This document shows positions 8,748 to 19,823 of a stretch of 64,000 nucleotides of DNA, in pieces; the first letter of the stretch is position 1; each line of letters starts with the position of its first letter. Origin of the DNA: Brevibacterium iodinum ATCC 49514 (lineage in GTDB: Bacteria > Actinomycetota > Actinomycetes > Actinomycetales > Brevibacteriaceae); NCBI RefSeq assembly GCF_900169265.1, contig NZ_FXYX01000002.1, forward strand, positions 124,001 through 188,000, read 5' to 3'. The notes below the pieces were generated by a model. That model saw nothing but the letters and a program-made list of their open reading frames with translations, did no database searches and was not told the DNA's origin. Both the position numbers and the translations under genes were made by a program.

Positions 8748-9847
8748 GTGAACGTCTCCAGCAGCTCAGCGCGGCCGGAGTCTCGATCTGGCTCGACGAC
8801 CTCTCCCGCACCCGACTCGAATCCGGGGATCTCGCCCGCCTCATCGAGCAATCCTCCGTCACAGGTGTGACGACGAATCCGACGATCTTCGCGAACGCGA
8901 TCTCGGCAGCCGACGACTACGACTCTGCGGTCGCCGAGCTCGGTGCCTCCGGTGCCGATGTGGATGAGGCCATCGAGGCGCTGACCACAGCGGATGTCGC
9001 CGAGGCGGCCCGCCTGTTCCGTCCGGTCTTCGAGTCCACGGACGGTGAGGACGGTCGCGTGTCGATCGAGGTCGCTCCCCCGCTGGCCCATGATGCCGGG
9101 GCGACCGTCGCCTCGGCGAAGGCCCTGTGGGAACGCGTCGGCGAGCCGAATGCGATGATCAAGATCCCCGCCACCGAGGAGGGACTCCGCGCGATCTCCG
9201 AAACGATCGCGGCCGGGATCAGCGTCAACGTCACGCTCGTGTTCTCCCTGACCCGCTACCGCCACGTCGTCGAAGCCTTCCTCCAGGGACTGGAGAAGGC
9301 CCGCGCCGCCGGTCATGACCTCTCGACGATCCGGTCGGTCGCCTCGGTGTTCGTCTCCCGGGTGGACTCCGAGATCGATTCCCGACTCGACTCCATCGAC
9401 GACCCGAAGGCCGTGGAGCTCAAGGGCAAGGCGGGCATCGCGAACTGCGTGCTCGCCCATGAGATCCATTCGCAGCTGTTCACCTCCGAACGCTTCCGAG
9501 TCCTCGAACTCGCCGGGGCCCGTCCCCAGCGTCTGCTGTGGGCTTCGACCGGAGTGAAGAATCCCGACTACGCCGACACGATGTACGTGACCGGGCTCGT
9601 CGCACCGAACACCGTGAACACGATGCCCGAACCCACTCTGGAGGCGTTCGCCGACCACGGTGAGGTCACCGGCCAGATCACCTCCGAGCACTACCGTGCC
9701 GCCGACGAAGTCTTCGACGCTCTGGCACGACTGGGCATCGACTACGCTGAGGTCATGACTGTGCTCGAAGAGCAGGGGCTGGAGAAGTTCGACGTCAGTT
9801 GGACCGAACTCCAGGAAACGATCCGTACGGCTCTGGACCGCTCATGA
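8744..9847 (+). CDS. tal: Transaldolase
   Basis: Moves a dihydroxyacetone unit between sedoheptulose 7-phosphate and glyceraldehyde 3-phosphate via a Schiff base. The 367-residue TIM-barrel protein is of the long actinobacterial type. The catalytic lysine is in NAMIKIPATEEG and the family signature is SVTGVTTNPTIFANAI. The ATG overlaps the tkt stop and the stop overlaps the pgi start (ATGA both times), so tkt, tal and pgi are coupled as one pentose-phosphate/glycolysis unit. Confidence 0.96.
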   Translation: MSERLQQLSAAGVSIWLDDLSRTRLESGDLARLIEQSSVTGVTTNPTIFANAISAADDYDSAVAELGASGADVDEAIEALTTADVAEAARLFRPVFESTDGEDGRVSIEVAPPLAHDAGATVASAKALWERVGEPNAMIKIPATEEGLRAISETIAAGISVNVTLVFSLTRYRHVVEAFLQGLEKARAAGHDLSTIRSVASVFVSRVDSEIDSRLDSIDDPKAVELKGKAGIANCVLAHEIHSQLFTSERFRVLELAGARPQRLLWASTGVKNPDYADTMYVTGLVAPNTVNTMPEPTLEAFADHGEVTGQITSEHYRAADEVFDALARLGIDYAEVMTVLEEQGLEKFDVSWTELQETIRTALDRS

Positions 9848-11475
9848 AGCTCTCACTCTCTGTTCCCGTGGATGAGGAGTTCGAGGCAGAGGCCGCGCGT
9901 CTCATCGACGCCGGCCTGGCTTCCCGGCTGAGCGCCAAGGATGCGGAACTGTTCGACGGGGCCGCCGACGCCGCGGACCGGATGGGCTGGGTGGATCTTC
10001 CGCAGAACGCCGCAGATCTGCTCGATGAGATCGAATCCCTGCGGGTGCGTCTGCAGGAGCAGGGTCTGCGCACGATCAGCTTGGCCGGAATGGGCGGATC
10101 ATCGCTCGCTCCCGAGGTGATCGCTCAGACGGCCGGTGTCCGACTCGAGATCATCGACTCGACGGATCCCAATCAGGTCGCCGAGGCGATCGGCACCGAT
10201 CTCGACCACACGGTCCTCATCATCGCGTCGAAGTCCGGAACCACGGTGGAGACGGATTCGATCCGCCGCAGCTTCGCCGCGGCCTTCGAGTCGATCGGCG
10301 TCGATCCGGCGTCCAGGATGATCGCGATCACCGATCCGGGAACCGAACTCGAAGCGCTGGCCGCCGATCAGGGCTTCCTCGCGACCTTCCTGGTCGACCC
10401 CACGGTCGGCGGACGCTTCAGCGCTCTCTCGGCCTTCGGACTCGTCCCCGCGGGTCTGGCCGGTGCCGATGTGCGCGGAATCGTCGCAGAGGCCGCCGCT
10501 GCCGACGCCGACCTGTCTGCCGACGGTCCGGACAATCCTGCGCTGCGGTTCGGCGCTTGGCTGAGCATCGCTCACGCCCGGACGACGGAGAAGCTCGTCC
10601 TCGCCGAGACCGCCGAGCAGCTGAACGGGCTCGGGGCCTGGGTCGAGCAGCTCATCGCCGAATCCCTCGGCAAGGACGGTCAGGGCATCCTTCCCATCGT
10701 CGTCGACTCCCCCGCCGACATCGGGTTCTCCGATGCACGTGCAGACGCGCTCCTGTGCCTGCTCGGGCGGGCAGCCGATGACTCAGAGCTGGGTGCGCCG
10801 TCCGGATTCGAAGCGACGATCACGGGTGGGTTGGGCGAGCTGTTCCTGTTCTGGGAATATGCCACGGCGATTGCCGGATACAGCATCGGGGTCAATCCCT
10901 TCGACCAGCCTGATGTGGAGGCGGCGAAGGCACAGGCCAGGCATCTGCTCGACGGACCGGACTCCGGTTCGACGGAGCAGCCGCGGTTCCGTGAGGGTGA
11001 CATCGACGTTCTCGAGGTCGTCGATGAGGCCACGGATCTCATCGGAGCCCTTGAGGAGCTGTTCTCGCAGGTCGACGAGTACGGTTATGTCGGCATCCAA
11101 GCCTACCTCGATCGGATCGCCGATGCCGAGGCTGAGGATCTGCGTCCGCTCGTGTCCGCGCATGCCGGAGTGCAGTCGACCTTCGGCTTCGGCCCCCGCT
11201 ACCTGCATTCGACCGGTCAGTACCACAAGGGCGGTCATCCCAACGGAGTGTTCCTCCAGATCACCGGTGAGGCTCGCACGGACCTGCTGGTGCCGGGACG
11301 CGACTTCGGCTTCGCTCAGCTGCAGCGCGCCCAGGCCGCCGGCGATGCGGCGGTGCTGAGTGAGAAGGGCCGGCCCGTGCTGCGTCTGCATCTGCTTGAT
11401 CGTTCTCGTGGGCTCGAACAGCTGCGGGAGGCGATCGGGTCGATCAGCCCGCGCCACCACTTCGGCCACGACTGA
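9844..11475 (+). CDS. pgi: Glucose-6-phosphate isomerase
   Basis: Interconverts glucose 6-phosphate and fructose 6-phosphate. The 543-residue protein has SIS-domain motifs: GMGGSSLAPEVIAQ near residue 82 and ASKSGTTVETDS near residue 130, and the sugar-phosphate-binding C-terminal half includes FGFGPRYLHSTGQYHKGG. It resembles the Pgi half of the fused transaldolase/isomerase of some bacteria, but here tal and pgi are separate coupled genes. The start overlaps the tal stop. A hairpin follows 50 bp after the stop. Confidence 0.93.
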   Translation: MKLSLSVPVDEEFEAEAARLIDAGLASRLSAKDAELFDGAADAADRMGWVDLPQNAADLLDEIESLRVRLQEQGLRTISLAGMGGSSLAPEVIAQTAGVRLEIIDSTDPNQVAEAIGTDLDHTVLIIASKSGTTVETDSIRRSFAAAFESIGVDPASRMIAITDPGTELEALAADQGFLATFLVDPTVGGRFSALSAFGLVPAGLAGADVRGIVAEAAAADADLSADGPDNPALRFGAWLSIAHARTTEKLVLAETAEQLNGLGAWVEQLIAESLGKDGQGILPIVVDSPADIGFSDARADALLCLLGRAADDSELGAPSGFEATITGGLGELFLFWEYATAIAGYSIGVNPFDQPDVEAAKAQARHLLDGPDSGSTEQPRFREGDIDVLEVVDEATDLIGALEELFSQVDEYGYVGIQAYLDRIADAEAEDLRPLVSAHAGVQSTFGFGPRYLHSTGQYHKGGHPNGVFLQITGEARTDLLVPGRDFGFAQLQRAQAAGDAAVLSEKGRPVLRLHLLDRSRGLEQLREAIGSISPRHHFGHD

Positions 11476-11527
11476 TCTGCCTGAAACGGCACTGATCCGC
11501 CGGAAGGACGGACAGAGCACGAACAGA

Positions 11528-11560
11528 GAAGGACCCCGACCGAATCGGTCGGGGTCCTTC
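11528..11560. terminator. Bidirectional terminator between pgi and secG
   Basis: A 16-bp perfect stem (arms 11528-11543 and 11545-11560; realistically a 5-nt loop) with a pyrimidine-rich tail TCTCATTCCTC. It sits between the convergent pgi and secG. Its right arm is part of a 21-bp tandem duplication. Confidence 0.85.
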
Positions 11561-11590
11561 TCATTCCTCTCGGGGTCCTTCTCATTCCTC
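11549..11590. repeat. Exact 21-bp tandem duplication of a terminator arm
   Basis: The 21-bp unit starting TCGGGGTCCTTCTCATTCCT is present twice head to tail (11549-11569 and 11570-11590) with no mismatch. Either copy can pair with the left stem arm, so alternative hairpins are possible. Confidence 0.9.
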
Positions 11591-11651
11591 CACCGGGACC
11601 TCGCCTCGGTGTCGGTGTCTCACGGTCTCGGCATCAGCGGGCCGCGATGGC

Positions 11652-11897
11652 TCAGGAGTTGAACCGAGTGAGGACGCCCAGCAGGATGATGCAGGCCGCC
11701 CAGATGATCGCCATGAGCGTCGTGAACCTGTTGAGGTTGCGCTCCGCGACGCCCGAGGATCCCAGCGACGAGGACATTCCGCCGCCGAACATGTCGGACA
11801 TGCCACCGCCCTTGCCCTTGTGCATGAGGATCAGCAGGGTGAGGAAGATGCTCGTGAGCACGAGCAGCGCGATGAGAATGATGTTGAGGATTTCCAC
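11652..11897 (-). CDS. secG: Preprotein translocase subunit SecG
   Basis: Small subunit of the SecYEG channel. The 81-residue protein has two membrane helices (about residues 3-24 and 60-77) joined by the glycine-rich cytoplasmic loop HKGKGGGMSDMFGGG, which is the family hallmark. The start is GTG at 11897. It is the last gene of the gap-pgk-tpiA-secG run, its usual actinobacterial place, and is followed by a strong hairpin. Confidence 0.95.
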   Translation of the reverse strand: MEILNIILIALLVLTSIFLTLLILMHKGKGGGMSDMFGGGMSSSLGSSGVAERNLNRFTTLMAIIWAACIILLGVLTRFNS

Positions 11898-11952
11898 GTC
11901 GGATTCAACCTATGTTTCGTCGAGTGTTTCGTCGAATGATGCGTCTGTCAGT

Positions 11953-12738
<786 letters not shown>

Positions 12739-12752
12739 GGTGTCTGTCTTCC

Positions 12753-13970
12753 TCATCCGAGTGCGTCGAGTCCGGGCAGGGTCCTGCCTTCGAGATATTC
12801 GAGGCTGGCACCTCCGCCGGTGGAGATGTGGCCGAAGGCGTCATCGGCGAAGCCGAGGCTGCGCACGGCGGCTGCGGAATCGCCGCCGCCGACCACGGTC
12901 AGCCTCTGTCCCCCGCTGCTGCCTTCGTCTGCCAGGGCTTGGGCTACGGCTTTGGTGCCGGAGGCGAAGGCCGGGAACTCGAAGACGCCCATCGGCCCGT
13001 TCCAGAACACAGTGGTCGAGCCTGCGATGATCTCGGCATAGGCGCGAGCCGATTCGGGGCCGATGTCGAGGCCGAGGCCGTCGCCTCCGGCCGGAGTGTC
13101 TTCGAGTTCGGCGACGGGCCGTACCCAGTGCTCGGCGTCGGCGGCGAAGGAGGCGGCCATGACGATGTCCGTGGGCAGGACGATGCGTGCACCACCGGAC
13201 CGGGAGCGTTCGAGGTAGCCCTTGACGTCGTCGATGCGGTCCTTCTCGACCAGGCTCGATCCGATGTCGTGGCCGAGTGCGGCGAGGAAGGTGAAGACCA
13301 TTCCCCCGCCGATGAGCAGATTGTCGGCACGGTCGATGAGGTTGTCGATGACGCCGAGTTTGTCCGAGACCTTGGATCCGCCGAGGACGACGGTGAACGG
13401 TGGTTCGGGGTTGTTGAGCAGCCTGTCGCTGACCTCGACTTCGGCACGCACGAGTGAGCCGGCATAGTGCGGGAGGAGGCCGGCGATGTCGTAGACCGAA
13501 GCCTGTTTGCGGTGGACGACGCCGAATCCGTCGGAGACGAAATCGTCGGCCAGCGCTGCCAGCTGGGTGGCGAATTCCTGGCGCTCGGCATCGTCCTTCG
13601 CTGTCTCGCCGGGGTTGAAGCGCAGGTTCTCCAGCAGCAGCACGTCGCCGTCGGACAGGGCTGCGGCCTTCGTCTGCGCATCGTCACCGACGGTGTCGGC
13701 GGCGAAGGCGACCGGACGGCCGATGGCTTCGGCGAGTTCGGGGACGATCGGGGCCAGTGAGAACTGCGGATCCGGTTCTCCCTTCGGCCGGCCCAGATGC
13801 GACATCACGATGACCTTGGCTCCCGCCTCGGCGAGGGACCTGATCGTTCCGGCCGACGCCAGGATGCGACCGCGGTCGGTGATCGTGCCCTCGTCCATCG
13901 GCACGTTGAGATCGCTGCGGACGAGCACCGTGTGTCCGGCGAAGATGCCCGCATCGTCGAATGTCCTCAT
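12753..13970 (-). CDS. pgk: Phosphoglycerate kinase
   Basis: Makes ATP from 1,3-bisphosphoglycerate. The 405-residue length is typical. The N-terminal substrate site is seen in [12 protein letters not shown] and [13 protein letters not shown], and the C-terminal nucleotide site in [12 protein letters not shown]. The ATG at 13970 overlaps the gap stop (ATGA). In-frame sequence upstream of this ATG is the gap gene in another frame and is not part of pgk. Confidence 0.96.
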   Translation of the reverse strand: MRTFDDAGIFAGHTVLVRSDLNVPMDEGTITDRGRILASAGTIRSLAEAGAKVIVMSHLGRPKGEPDPQFSLAPIVPELAEAIGRPVAFAADTVGDDAQTKAAALSDGDVLLLENLRFNPGETAKDDAERQEFATQLAALADDFVSDGFGVVHRKQASVYDIAGLLPHYAGSLVRAEVEVSDRLLNNPEPPFTVVLGGSKVSDKLGVIDNLIDRADNLLIGGGMVFTFLAALGHDIGSSLVEKDRIDDVKGYLERSRSGGARIVLPTDIVMAASFAADAEHWVRPVAELEDTPAGGDGLGLDIGPESARAYAEIIAGSTTVFWNGPMGVFEFPAFASGTKAVAQALADEGSSGGQRLTVVGGGDSAAAVRSLGFADDAFGHISTGGGASLEYLEGRTLPGLDALG

Positions 13971-14968
13971 GAGTCCCTTTCGCTGAGAATGTAGCTGACC
14001 ATGTCTTTGAGTCGGTTCGTGTATCCCCACTCGTTGTCGTACCAGGCCACGACCTTGATCTGGTCGCCCAGCACCATCGTGAGCTTGGAATCGACGATCG
14101 CCGAGGCGGTGGTGCCGACTATGTCGCTGGAGACGAGTTCGTCGGTGGAGAAGTCGAGGTAGGGCGATCCATCTGCTGCGGAGGCGAGGATCGCGTTGAC
14201 CTCGTCGCGGTCGGCGCTCGTGGAGGTGGTGAAGGTGAAGTCGATGATCGATCCGGCGGGCACGGGCACACGCACGGCGAGTCCGTCGAGCTTGCCTTCG
14301 AGGTGGGGCATGACGCGGCCGACGGTGCGTGCGGCTCCAGTCGTGGTCGGCACGATGTTGACGGCGGCGGCTCGGGCGCGACGCAGGTCCCTGTGGGGTC
14401 CGTCGACGAGCATCTGGTCGCCTGTGTAGGCGTGAACGGTGTTGAGCAGACCGGATTCGACGCCGAGGGCATCGTCGAGCGCCTTGACCACGGTGGCCAT
14501 GCAGTTCGTCGTGCACGAGGCGTTCGAGACGACGGAATGTTCGGACGGGTCGAAGGTGTCTTCGTTCACCCCCATGACGAGCGTCGCGTCGACGTCCTTA
14601 CCGGGTGCGGAGAGCACGACGGTCTGCACGGTGCCGCCGAGGTGGGCCTCGGCCTGATCCTGCCGGGTGAAGCGTCCGGTGGATTCGACGACGAGTTCGA
14701 CCTTGTGCGAACTCCAATCGATGGCGGACGGGTCGGCTTGGCTGGTCACCGCGATCTCTCGTCCGTCGACGATGATCGCCTCGTCGGCGGCGTCGACATC
14801 ATGGTTGAAGCGAGGCCACACGGAGTCGTGGGAGAGCAGATGAGCCAGGGTCGTCGTATCGGTGAGATCGTTGATGGCCACGACCTCGAAATCAGCATCG
14901 GGTTCGAGGGACAGACGGAACAGGGCGCGGCCGATGCGGCCGAAGCCGTTGATGGCGATTCGTCTCAT
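13967..14968 (-). CDS. gap: Glyceraldehyde-3-phosphate dehydrogenase (NAD-dependent type)
   Basis: Oxidises glyceraldehyde 3-phosphate to 1,3-bisphosphoglycerate. The 333-residue protein opens with INGFGRIGRALFR, and the catalytic cysteine is in SNASCTTNCMA near residue 152. The aspartate in VAINDLTD near residue 34 favours NAD over NADP. It starts 9 bp after whiA ends and overlaps pgk by 4 nt, so it is transcribed with the uvrC-whiA block. Confidence 0.96.
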   Translation of the reverse strand: MRRIAINGFGRIGRALFRLSLEPDADFEVVAINDLTDTTTLAHLLSHDSVWPRFNHDVDAADEAIIVDGREIAVTSQADPSAIDWSSHKVELVVESTGRFTRQDQAEAHLGGTVQTVVLSAPGKDVDATLVMGVNEDTFDPSEHSVVSNASCTTNCMATVVKALDDALGVESGLLNTVHAYTGDQMLVDGPHRDLRRARAAAVNIVPTTTGAARTVGRVMPHLEGKLDGLAVRVPVPAGSIIDFTFTTSTSADRDEVNAILASAADGSPYLDFSTDELVSSDIVGTTASAIVDSKLTMVLGDQIKVVAWYDNEWGYTNRLKDMVSYILSERDS

Positions 14969-14977
14969 GCCTCGATC

Positions 14978-15961
14978 TTAGCGATCCTCGAGCATTTCCG
15001 GGGTCAGACTGGCTTCGGTGCCGGGAATTCCCAGTTCTTCCGCATGCTTGTCCGCTGTGGACAGCAGCCTGCGGATCCGGCCGGCCACTGCGTCTTTCGT
15101 CATCGGCGGGTCGGCGAGCTGACCGAGCTCTTCGAGGGACGCCTGTTTGTGGGTCACGCGAAGCTGACCGGCATACCGGAGGTGTTCGGGGACTTCGTCA
15201 CCGAGGATCTCCAGGGCGCGTTCGACCCGGGCACCGGCGGCCACAGCGGCACGTGCCGAGCGACGCAGGTTCGCATCGTCGAAGTTCGCCAGGCGGTTCG
15301 CAGTCGCGCGGACCTCCCTGCGCATCCGCCGTTCCTCCCAGACCAGCACGGCGCTGTGGGAGCCCATGCGGGTGAGCAGCGCGGCGATGTCGTCGCCGTC
15401 GCGGATGACGACACGGTCGACTCCGCGGACCTCGCGAGCCTTCGCACTCAGTCCGAGCCGGCGCGCTGCGCCGACGAGGGCAAGAGCCGCCTCGGGGCCG
15501 GGGCAGGTGACTTCCAACGCCGAGGAGCGCCCCGGCTCGGTCAGTGAGCCATGGGCGAGGAAGGCTCCCCGCCAGGCGGCTTCGGCATCGGCGACGGAGC
15601 CGTTGACGATGGCCGAGGGCAGTCCGCGCACGGGACGGCCGCGGTTGTCGACGAGTCCGGTCTGGCGGGCCAGGGCTCCCCCGTCACGGGTGACGCGCAG
15701 CAGGTAGCGGTTGGTGCGGCGGATTCCGGCGGCGTTGATGACGACGATGTCGGCATGCTGACCGTAGAGATCCTTGATCTCCGCGCGCAGCCGTTTGGCG
15801 GCCTGGGCAGTGTCGAGTTCGGCTTCGAGAACGATCGAGCCGTTGACGAGGTGGAGGGCGGAGGAGAAGCGGAAGATCGAGGACACCTCGGCCTTGCGGG
15901 CGGAGGTGCGAGTGATCTTCACTCGCGCCAACTCGTCCTTGACCTGGGCGGTCAGTGCCAT
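14978..15961 (-). CDS. whiA: Sporulation/cell-division regulator WhiA
   Basis: DNA-binding protein with an inactive LAGLIDADG-type homing-endonuclease fold followed by a C-terminal helix-turn-helix. In Streptomyces it activates division and sporulation genes; in non-sporulating actinobacteria it is still conserved. The 327-residue protein starts [20 protein letters not shown] and ends with the HTH region around [22 protein letters not shown]. It is in the universal rapZ-yvcK-whiA order. The ATG at 15961 follows a GGAGGACGAG-type site. Confidence 0.95.
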   Translation of the reverse strand: MALTAQVKDELARVKITRTSARKAEVSSIFRFSSALHLVNGSIVLEAELDTAQAAKRLRAEIKDLYGQHADIVVINAAGIRRTNRYLLRVTRDGGALARQTGLVDNRGRPVRGLPSAIVNGSVADAEAAWRGAFLAHGSLTEPGRSSALEVTCPGPEAALALVGAARRLGLSAKAREVRGVDRVVIRDGDDIAALLTRMGSHSAVLVWEERRMRREVRATANRLANFDDANLRRSARAAVAAGARVERALEILGDEVPEHLRYAGQLRVTHKQASLEELGQLADPPMTKDAVAGRIRRLLSTADKHAEELGIPGTEASLTPEMLEDR

Positions 15962-15986
15962 AGCTCGTCCTCCTGCACCTGAAGTT

Positions 15987-16982
15987 CTACCACTGCTCGG
16001 CGACGCCGATCCCGGCGTCCAACAACATGTCACGGTAGCATGCCGCCAGCTTGAGGCTGTCATGCTGTCCCTGCCTCCGTGAGCGCAGGGGACGTTCCCA
16101 GAGTTTCGCTCCGAACATGTCCTCGGCCCGCTGCGGCAGGTCGGGTTCGAGTTCGGTGGCCGCCTCGTCGACGAGGACATAATCCAAGGTCAGTGAGCGG
16201 GCATGACGGTGGAGGGAGACGAGGTGTTCGCCGAGGCTCAGGTCTTTCGTCTCACCGTCGGTGGAACTGAGATTGAGCGTGAGGGATTTCACCGCTGTCG
16301 AGGCCACGATCGCCTCGGCGAGCGACGGCACGAGCAGGTGCGGCATCACCGAGGTGTACCAGGAGCCGGGGCCGAGGTTGAGAACCTCGGCCTCCTCCAC
16401 GGCTTCGATCGTCTCGTAGCGGGCCGGTGGAGCCGCCGGGTCGAGGCGCACGGTCTCGACGTGGCCGATCGTGGAGGCGAGCACGGACTGTCCGCGCACG
16501 ACCTGGAAGGAGCCAGGGAACTTCACATCGGCTTCGATCGTCAGCGGCACCGAGGACATCGGGAGCACGCGACCGTGAGCGCGCAGCAGCCGGGCCATCC
16601 AGTCCAGGCCGGCCACATGGTCGCCGTGGATCTGCCACAGGGCTGCGATGAGCAGGTTGCCCACCGCGTGACCGTGCAGCTCACCTGTCGATTCGAAGCG
16701 GTGCTGGATGACATCACGCCAGGTCTGGCCCCACGTGCCGTCGTCGCAGAGTGCGGCCAGAGCCATCCGCAGATCGCCGGGAGGCAGTCCGCCGAGTTCG
16801 TCGCGCAGTCGTCCGGATGAGCCGCCGTCGTCGGCGACTGTGACGACCGCGGTGAGGTCTTCGGTGAGCAGACGGAATGCCCTCAGCGCCGCGTAGAGTC
16901 CGTGGCCTCCGCCGAACGAGACGATATTGGGACCGTCCTTCTGTGCGCCCGTGGAGATGACGGGCAGATCTTCGGTCTCCAT
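15987..16982 (-). CDS. yvcK: YvcK/GlmR (CofD-like) protein
   Basis: Rossmann-like UDP-sugar-binding protein that links carbon supply to cell-envelope precursor synthesis in Gram-positives. The 331-residue protein carries the nucleotide-binding [17 protein letters not shown] near residue 20 and [19 protein letters not shown] near residue 47, both diagnostic. It starts 1 bp after rapZ ends and precedes whiA by 25 bp. Confidence 0.93.
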   Translation of the reverse strand: METEDLPVISTGAQKDGPNIVSFGGGHGLYAALRAFRLLTEDLTAVVTVADDGGSSGRLRDELGGLPPGDLRMALAALCDDGTWGQTWRDVIQHRFESTGELHGHAVGNLLIAALWQIHGDHVAGLDWMARLLRAHGRVLPMSSVPLTIEADVKFPGSFQVVRGQSVLASTIGHVETVRLDPAAPPARYETIEAVEEAEVLNLGPGSWYTSVMPHLLVPSLAEAIVASTAVKSLTLNLSSTDGETKDLSLGEHLVSLHRHARSLTLDYVLVDEAATELEPDLPQRAEDMFGAKLWERPLRSRRQGQHDSLKLAACYRDMLLDAGIGVAEQW

Positions 16983-16983
16983 G

Positions 16984-17880
16984 TCATTCTCTTCCCAGAT
17001 CGCGGTGACGCACAGCCACTGGGATCCCGGTCTGGGCCGACAGCAGTCGTCCGACCCTTTCGCTGATCGCCACGGAGCGGTGTTTGCCGCCCGTGCAGCC
17101 GATTCCGATCATCGCGTAGCCGCGGCCTTCGTGCAGATATCCCTCGGCGACGGTAGACAGAGTCGCGGCATAGCGTTCGATGAATTCCTCGGCGCCGTTC
17201 TGCTCAAGGACGTAGGCTGCGACATCGGAGTCGAGTCCGTTGTGTCCGCGCAGATGGGGAATCCAGTACGGATTCGGCAGGAAGCGGACGTCGGCGACGT
17301 GGTCGGCGTCCTTGGGCAGGCCGTATTTGAATCCGAAGCTCATCACCGTCAGACGCAGCGGCGGGGTGTCGTCGTCGCTGAAGCGTTTGCGCACCTCCGC
17401 GGAGAGCTGGTGCACGTTGAGATCGGAGGTGTCGACGATGATATCGGCGCGGTGTTTGAGAGACTCGAGCTCGGCACGTTCGGCTTCGATGCCGTCGAGC
17501 AGGGTCCCCTCCCCCTGCAGAGGGTGGGGCCGCCTGGTCGATTCGAAACGTCGGACGAGGACTTCGTCGGAGGCGTCGAGGAATACGATGCGCAGGGACA
17601 GACCCTGATCGACGAAATCGCTGATCGTCTCCTGCAGTTCGGTGTATTTGGTGCGCCCTTTGGCGTCGATGACGACGGCGATCTTCGGCAAGGCGCCGTC
17701 GGCCCGGGCGACGAGCTCGACGAGCGGACGCATCATCTGCGGCGGCAGGTTGTCGACGACATACCAGTCCATGTCTTCGAGCACATTGGCCACGGTGGTA
17801 CGACCCGCTCCGGACATTCCGGTGACGAGCACAACCTCGATGGGGTGGTCGGATCCGTTTGATTCGGCCTGCACGCTCAC
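16984..17880 (-). CDS. rapZ: RapZ-family nucleotide-binding protein
   Basis: P-loop protein of 298 residues. In E. coli RapZ is an adaptor for RNase E-mediated decay of GlmZ RNA; the actinobacterial role is not settled. The P-loop is GMSGAGRT (residues 21-28), with arginine in place of the Walker lysine, as I recall for many actinobacterial homologues. The C-terminal signature GIGCTGGKHRSVAISERV is intact. GTG 17880 is chosen because GAGGAGG precedes it closely; an upstream in-frame start would lengthen it by 18 residues without a site. Confidence 0.93.
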   Translation of the reverse strand: MSVQAESNGSDHPIEVVLVTGMSGAGRTTVANVLEDMDWYVVDNLPPQMMRPLVELVARADGALPKIAVVIDAKGRTKYTELQETISDFVDQGLSLRIVFLDASDEVLVRRFESTRRPHPLQGEGTLLDGIEAERAELESLKHRADIIVDTSDLNVHQLSAEVRKRFSDDDTPPLRLTVMSFGFKYGLPKDADHVADVRFLPNPYWIPHLRGHNGLDSDVAAYVLEQNGAEEFIERYAATLSTVAEGYLHEGRGYAMIGIGCTGGKHRSVAISERVGRLLSAQTGIPVAVRHRDLGRE

Positions 17881-17958
17881 TCGTCCTCCTCTGCTCGTGC
17901 CCGATCGGTCGGTGGGCACTGTACCTCTCGGCACTACTCTAGGCCAGAATCGCAGAGC

Positions 17959-19818
17959 TCAGTCGGCCAGAGCGGTGACGATCTTCGCGGCGAGGGAGGG
18001 ACCGATTCCCTTGACCTCGCAGATCTCCTCGGCGGTGGCAGCACGGACCTTCTTCACGGATCCGAAATGGCGCAGCAGAGCGGTGCGCTTCGACTCTCCG
18101 AGACCCGGAATGTCGTCGAGCACCGAACTCGTCATCGCCTTCGCACGTTTCGACCGGTGGTAGGTGATGGCGAAGCGGTGGGCCTCATCACGCAGGCGCT
18201 GCATGAGGAAGAGCCCTTCGGAGTTGCGTGGGAGGATGACCGGGAACGGATCGTCCGGAAGCCAGATCTCTTCGAGCCGTTTGGCCAGACCGACGACGGA
18301 GATGTCGACGATGCCGAGATCCGTCAGTGCGCGCGTCGCTGCCGCAACCTGCGGGCCGGCACCGTCGACGACGAGGAGGCTGGGTCGGTAGCCGAAGCGC
18401 TCATCGGGCTCCTCGGAGGTCGTCTGTTCGAGGTAGCGGCTGAAGCGACGGGAGACGACGTCGTACATCGAAGCCGTGTCGTCGGCCGCGGCTTCACCGT
18501 GGATGGCGAAGTGTCGGTAGTCGCGCTTCTTCGCCATTCCGTCTTCGAACACGACGAGGGAGGCGACGACGTTCGATCCCTGGGTATGGGAGATGTCGAT
18601 GCATTCGATGCGCAGCGGTGCTTCCGGCAGGTCGAGGTGCTCCTGGATCTCCTTGAGAGCCTGGCTGCGGGTCGTCAGGTCGGACGAGCGTTTGAGCTTG
18701 TGCTGGATGAGCGCTTCCTTCGCGTTCTTCCCCACGGTGTCCAGGGCCGCCTTCTTCTCCCCGCGCTCGGGTACCCGCACGGTCACCCGCGAACCGCGCT
18801 GCTCGCTCAGCCAGGCCTCCAGGGATTCCAGATCCGCCGGAAGTGTGTCGACGAGGATCTCCTTCGGAATGGCATCGGCATCGAGTCCGGAGTATGCCTG
18901 TCGCAGGTAGTCGGTGGTCAGTTCCGCGGGAGTGTGATCATCGGAGCGTTCGATGATCCAGCCGCGTTGGCCGCGGATACGACCCTGGCGCACGTGGAAG
19001 ACCTGGACGGAGGCTTCGAGCTCCTCGGTGACGAGGGCGAAGATATCGCAGTCGGCGCTCACCGATAGGACGACGGCGGATTTGTCGAGGACCTTCTGCA
19101 GGGCGGAGATCTCGTCGCGCAGACCGGCCGCGCGTTCGTAGTCGAGTTCGGCCGCGGCTTTGGCCATCTCCTTCTGCCGGTGGCTGATGAACCGTCCGGT
19201 GTTTCCGGACATGAAGTCGGAGATGCTGCGGGCCAAGTCCTTGTGATCGTCCTTGCTGATCTGACCGACGCAGGGAGCAGCGCATTTGTCGATATAGCCG
19301 AGCAGGCAGGGCCTGCCGCTGCGTTCGGCCCGCCGGTAGACCCCTGCTGTGCAGGTGCGCATCGGGAAGGCCTTGAGCAGCAGGTCGAGGGTGTCCTTGA
19401 TCGCCCACACCTGAGCGAAGGGACCGAAGTACTTCACGCCCTTGCGTCGTTTTCCCCGGGTGATGAAGGCCCGAGGCACCTCGTCATTCATCGTGATCGC
19501 GAGGTAGGGGTAGGACTTGTCGTCGCGGAACATGACGTTGAACCGCGGGTTGAACTCATTGATCCACGTCCATTCGAGCTGCAGAGCTTCGACCTCGGTG
19601 TCGACGACGGTCCATTCCACCGAGTTCGCGGTGTGGACCATCGTCGAGGTGCGCGGGTGCAGCTGGGCAGGGTTGGCGAAGTACGAATTGAGTCGGTTGC
19701 GGAGGTTCTTCGCCTTTCCGACATAGATCACCCGCCGGTCGGGGTCACGGAATTTGTAGACCCCGGCCGATGTGGGGATCGACCCGGTGGCCGGACGGTA
19801 GGTGGATGGATCAGGCAT
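17959..19818 (-). CDS. uvrC: Excinuclease ABC subunit C
   Basis: Makes both incisions in nucleotide excision repair after UvrB loads at the lesion. The 619-residue protein has an N-terminal GIY-YIG nuclease (GVYKFRDPDRRVIYVGKAKNL), a UVR motif near residue 205, the RNase H-like catalytic domain (IECIDISHTQGSNVVASLVVF) and two C-terminal helix-hairpin-helix repeats (IPGLGESKRTALLRHFGS, VKGIGPSLAAKIV). It starts 5 bp after uvrA ends with no ribosome-binding site of its own, so it is translationally coupled. Confidence 0.97.
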   Translation of the reverse strand: MPDPSTYRPATGSIPTSAGVYKFRDPDRRVIYVGKAKNLRNRLNSYFANPAQLHPRTSTMVHTANSVEWTVVDTEVEALQLEWTWINEFNPRFNVMFRDDKSYPYLAITMNDEVPRAFITRGKRRKGVKYFGPFAQVWAIKDTLDLLLKAFPMRTCTAGVYRRAERSGRPCLLGYIDKCAAPCVGQISKDDHKDLARSISDFMSGNTGRFISHRQKEMAKAAAELDYERAAGLRDEISALQKVLDKSAVVLSVSADCDIFALVTEELEASVQVFHVRQGRIRGQRGWIIERSDDHTPAELTTDYLRQAYSGLDADAIPKEILVDTLPADLESLEAWLSEQRGSRVTVRVPERGEKKAALDTVGKNAKEALIQHKLKRSSDLTTRSQALKEIQEHLDLPEAPLRIECIDISHTQGSNVVASLVVFEDGMAKKRDYRHFAIHGEAAADDTASMYDVVSRRFSRYLEQTTSEEPDERFGYRPSLLVVDGAGPQVAAATRALTDLGIVDISVVGLAKRLEEIWLPDDPFPVILPRNSEGLFLMQRLRDEAHRFAITYHRSKRAKAMTSSVLDDIPGLGESKRTALLRHFGSVKKVRAATAEEICEVKGIGPSLAAKIVTALAD

Positions 19819-19823
19819 TCGGA

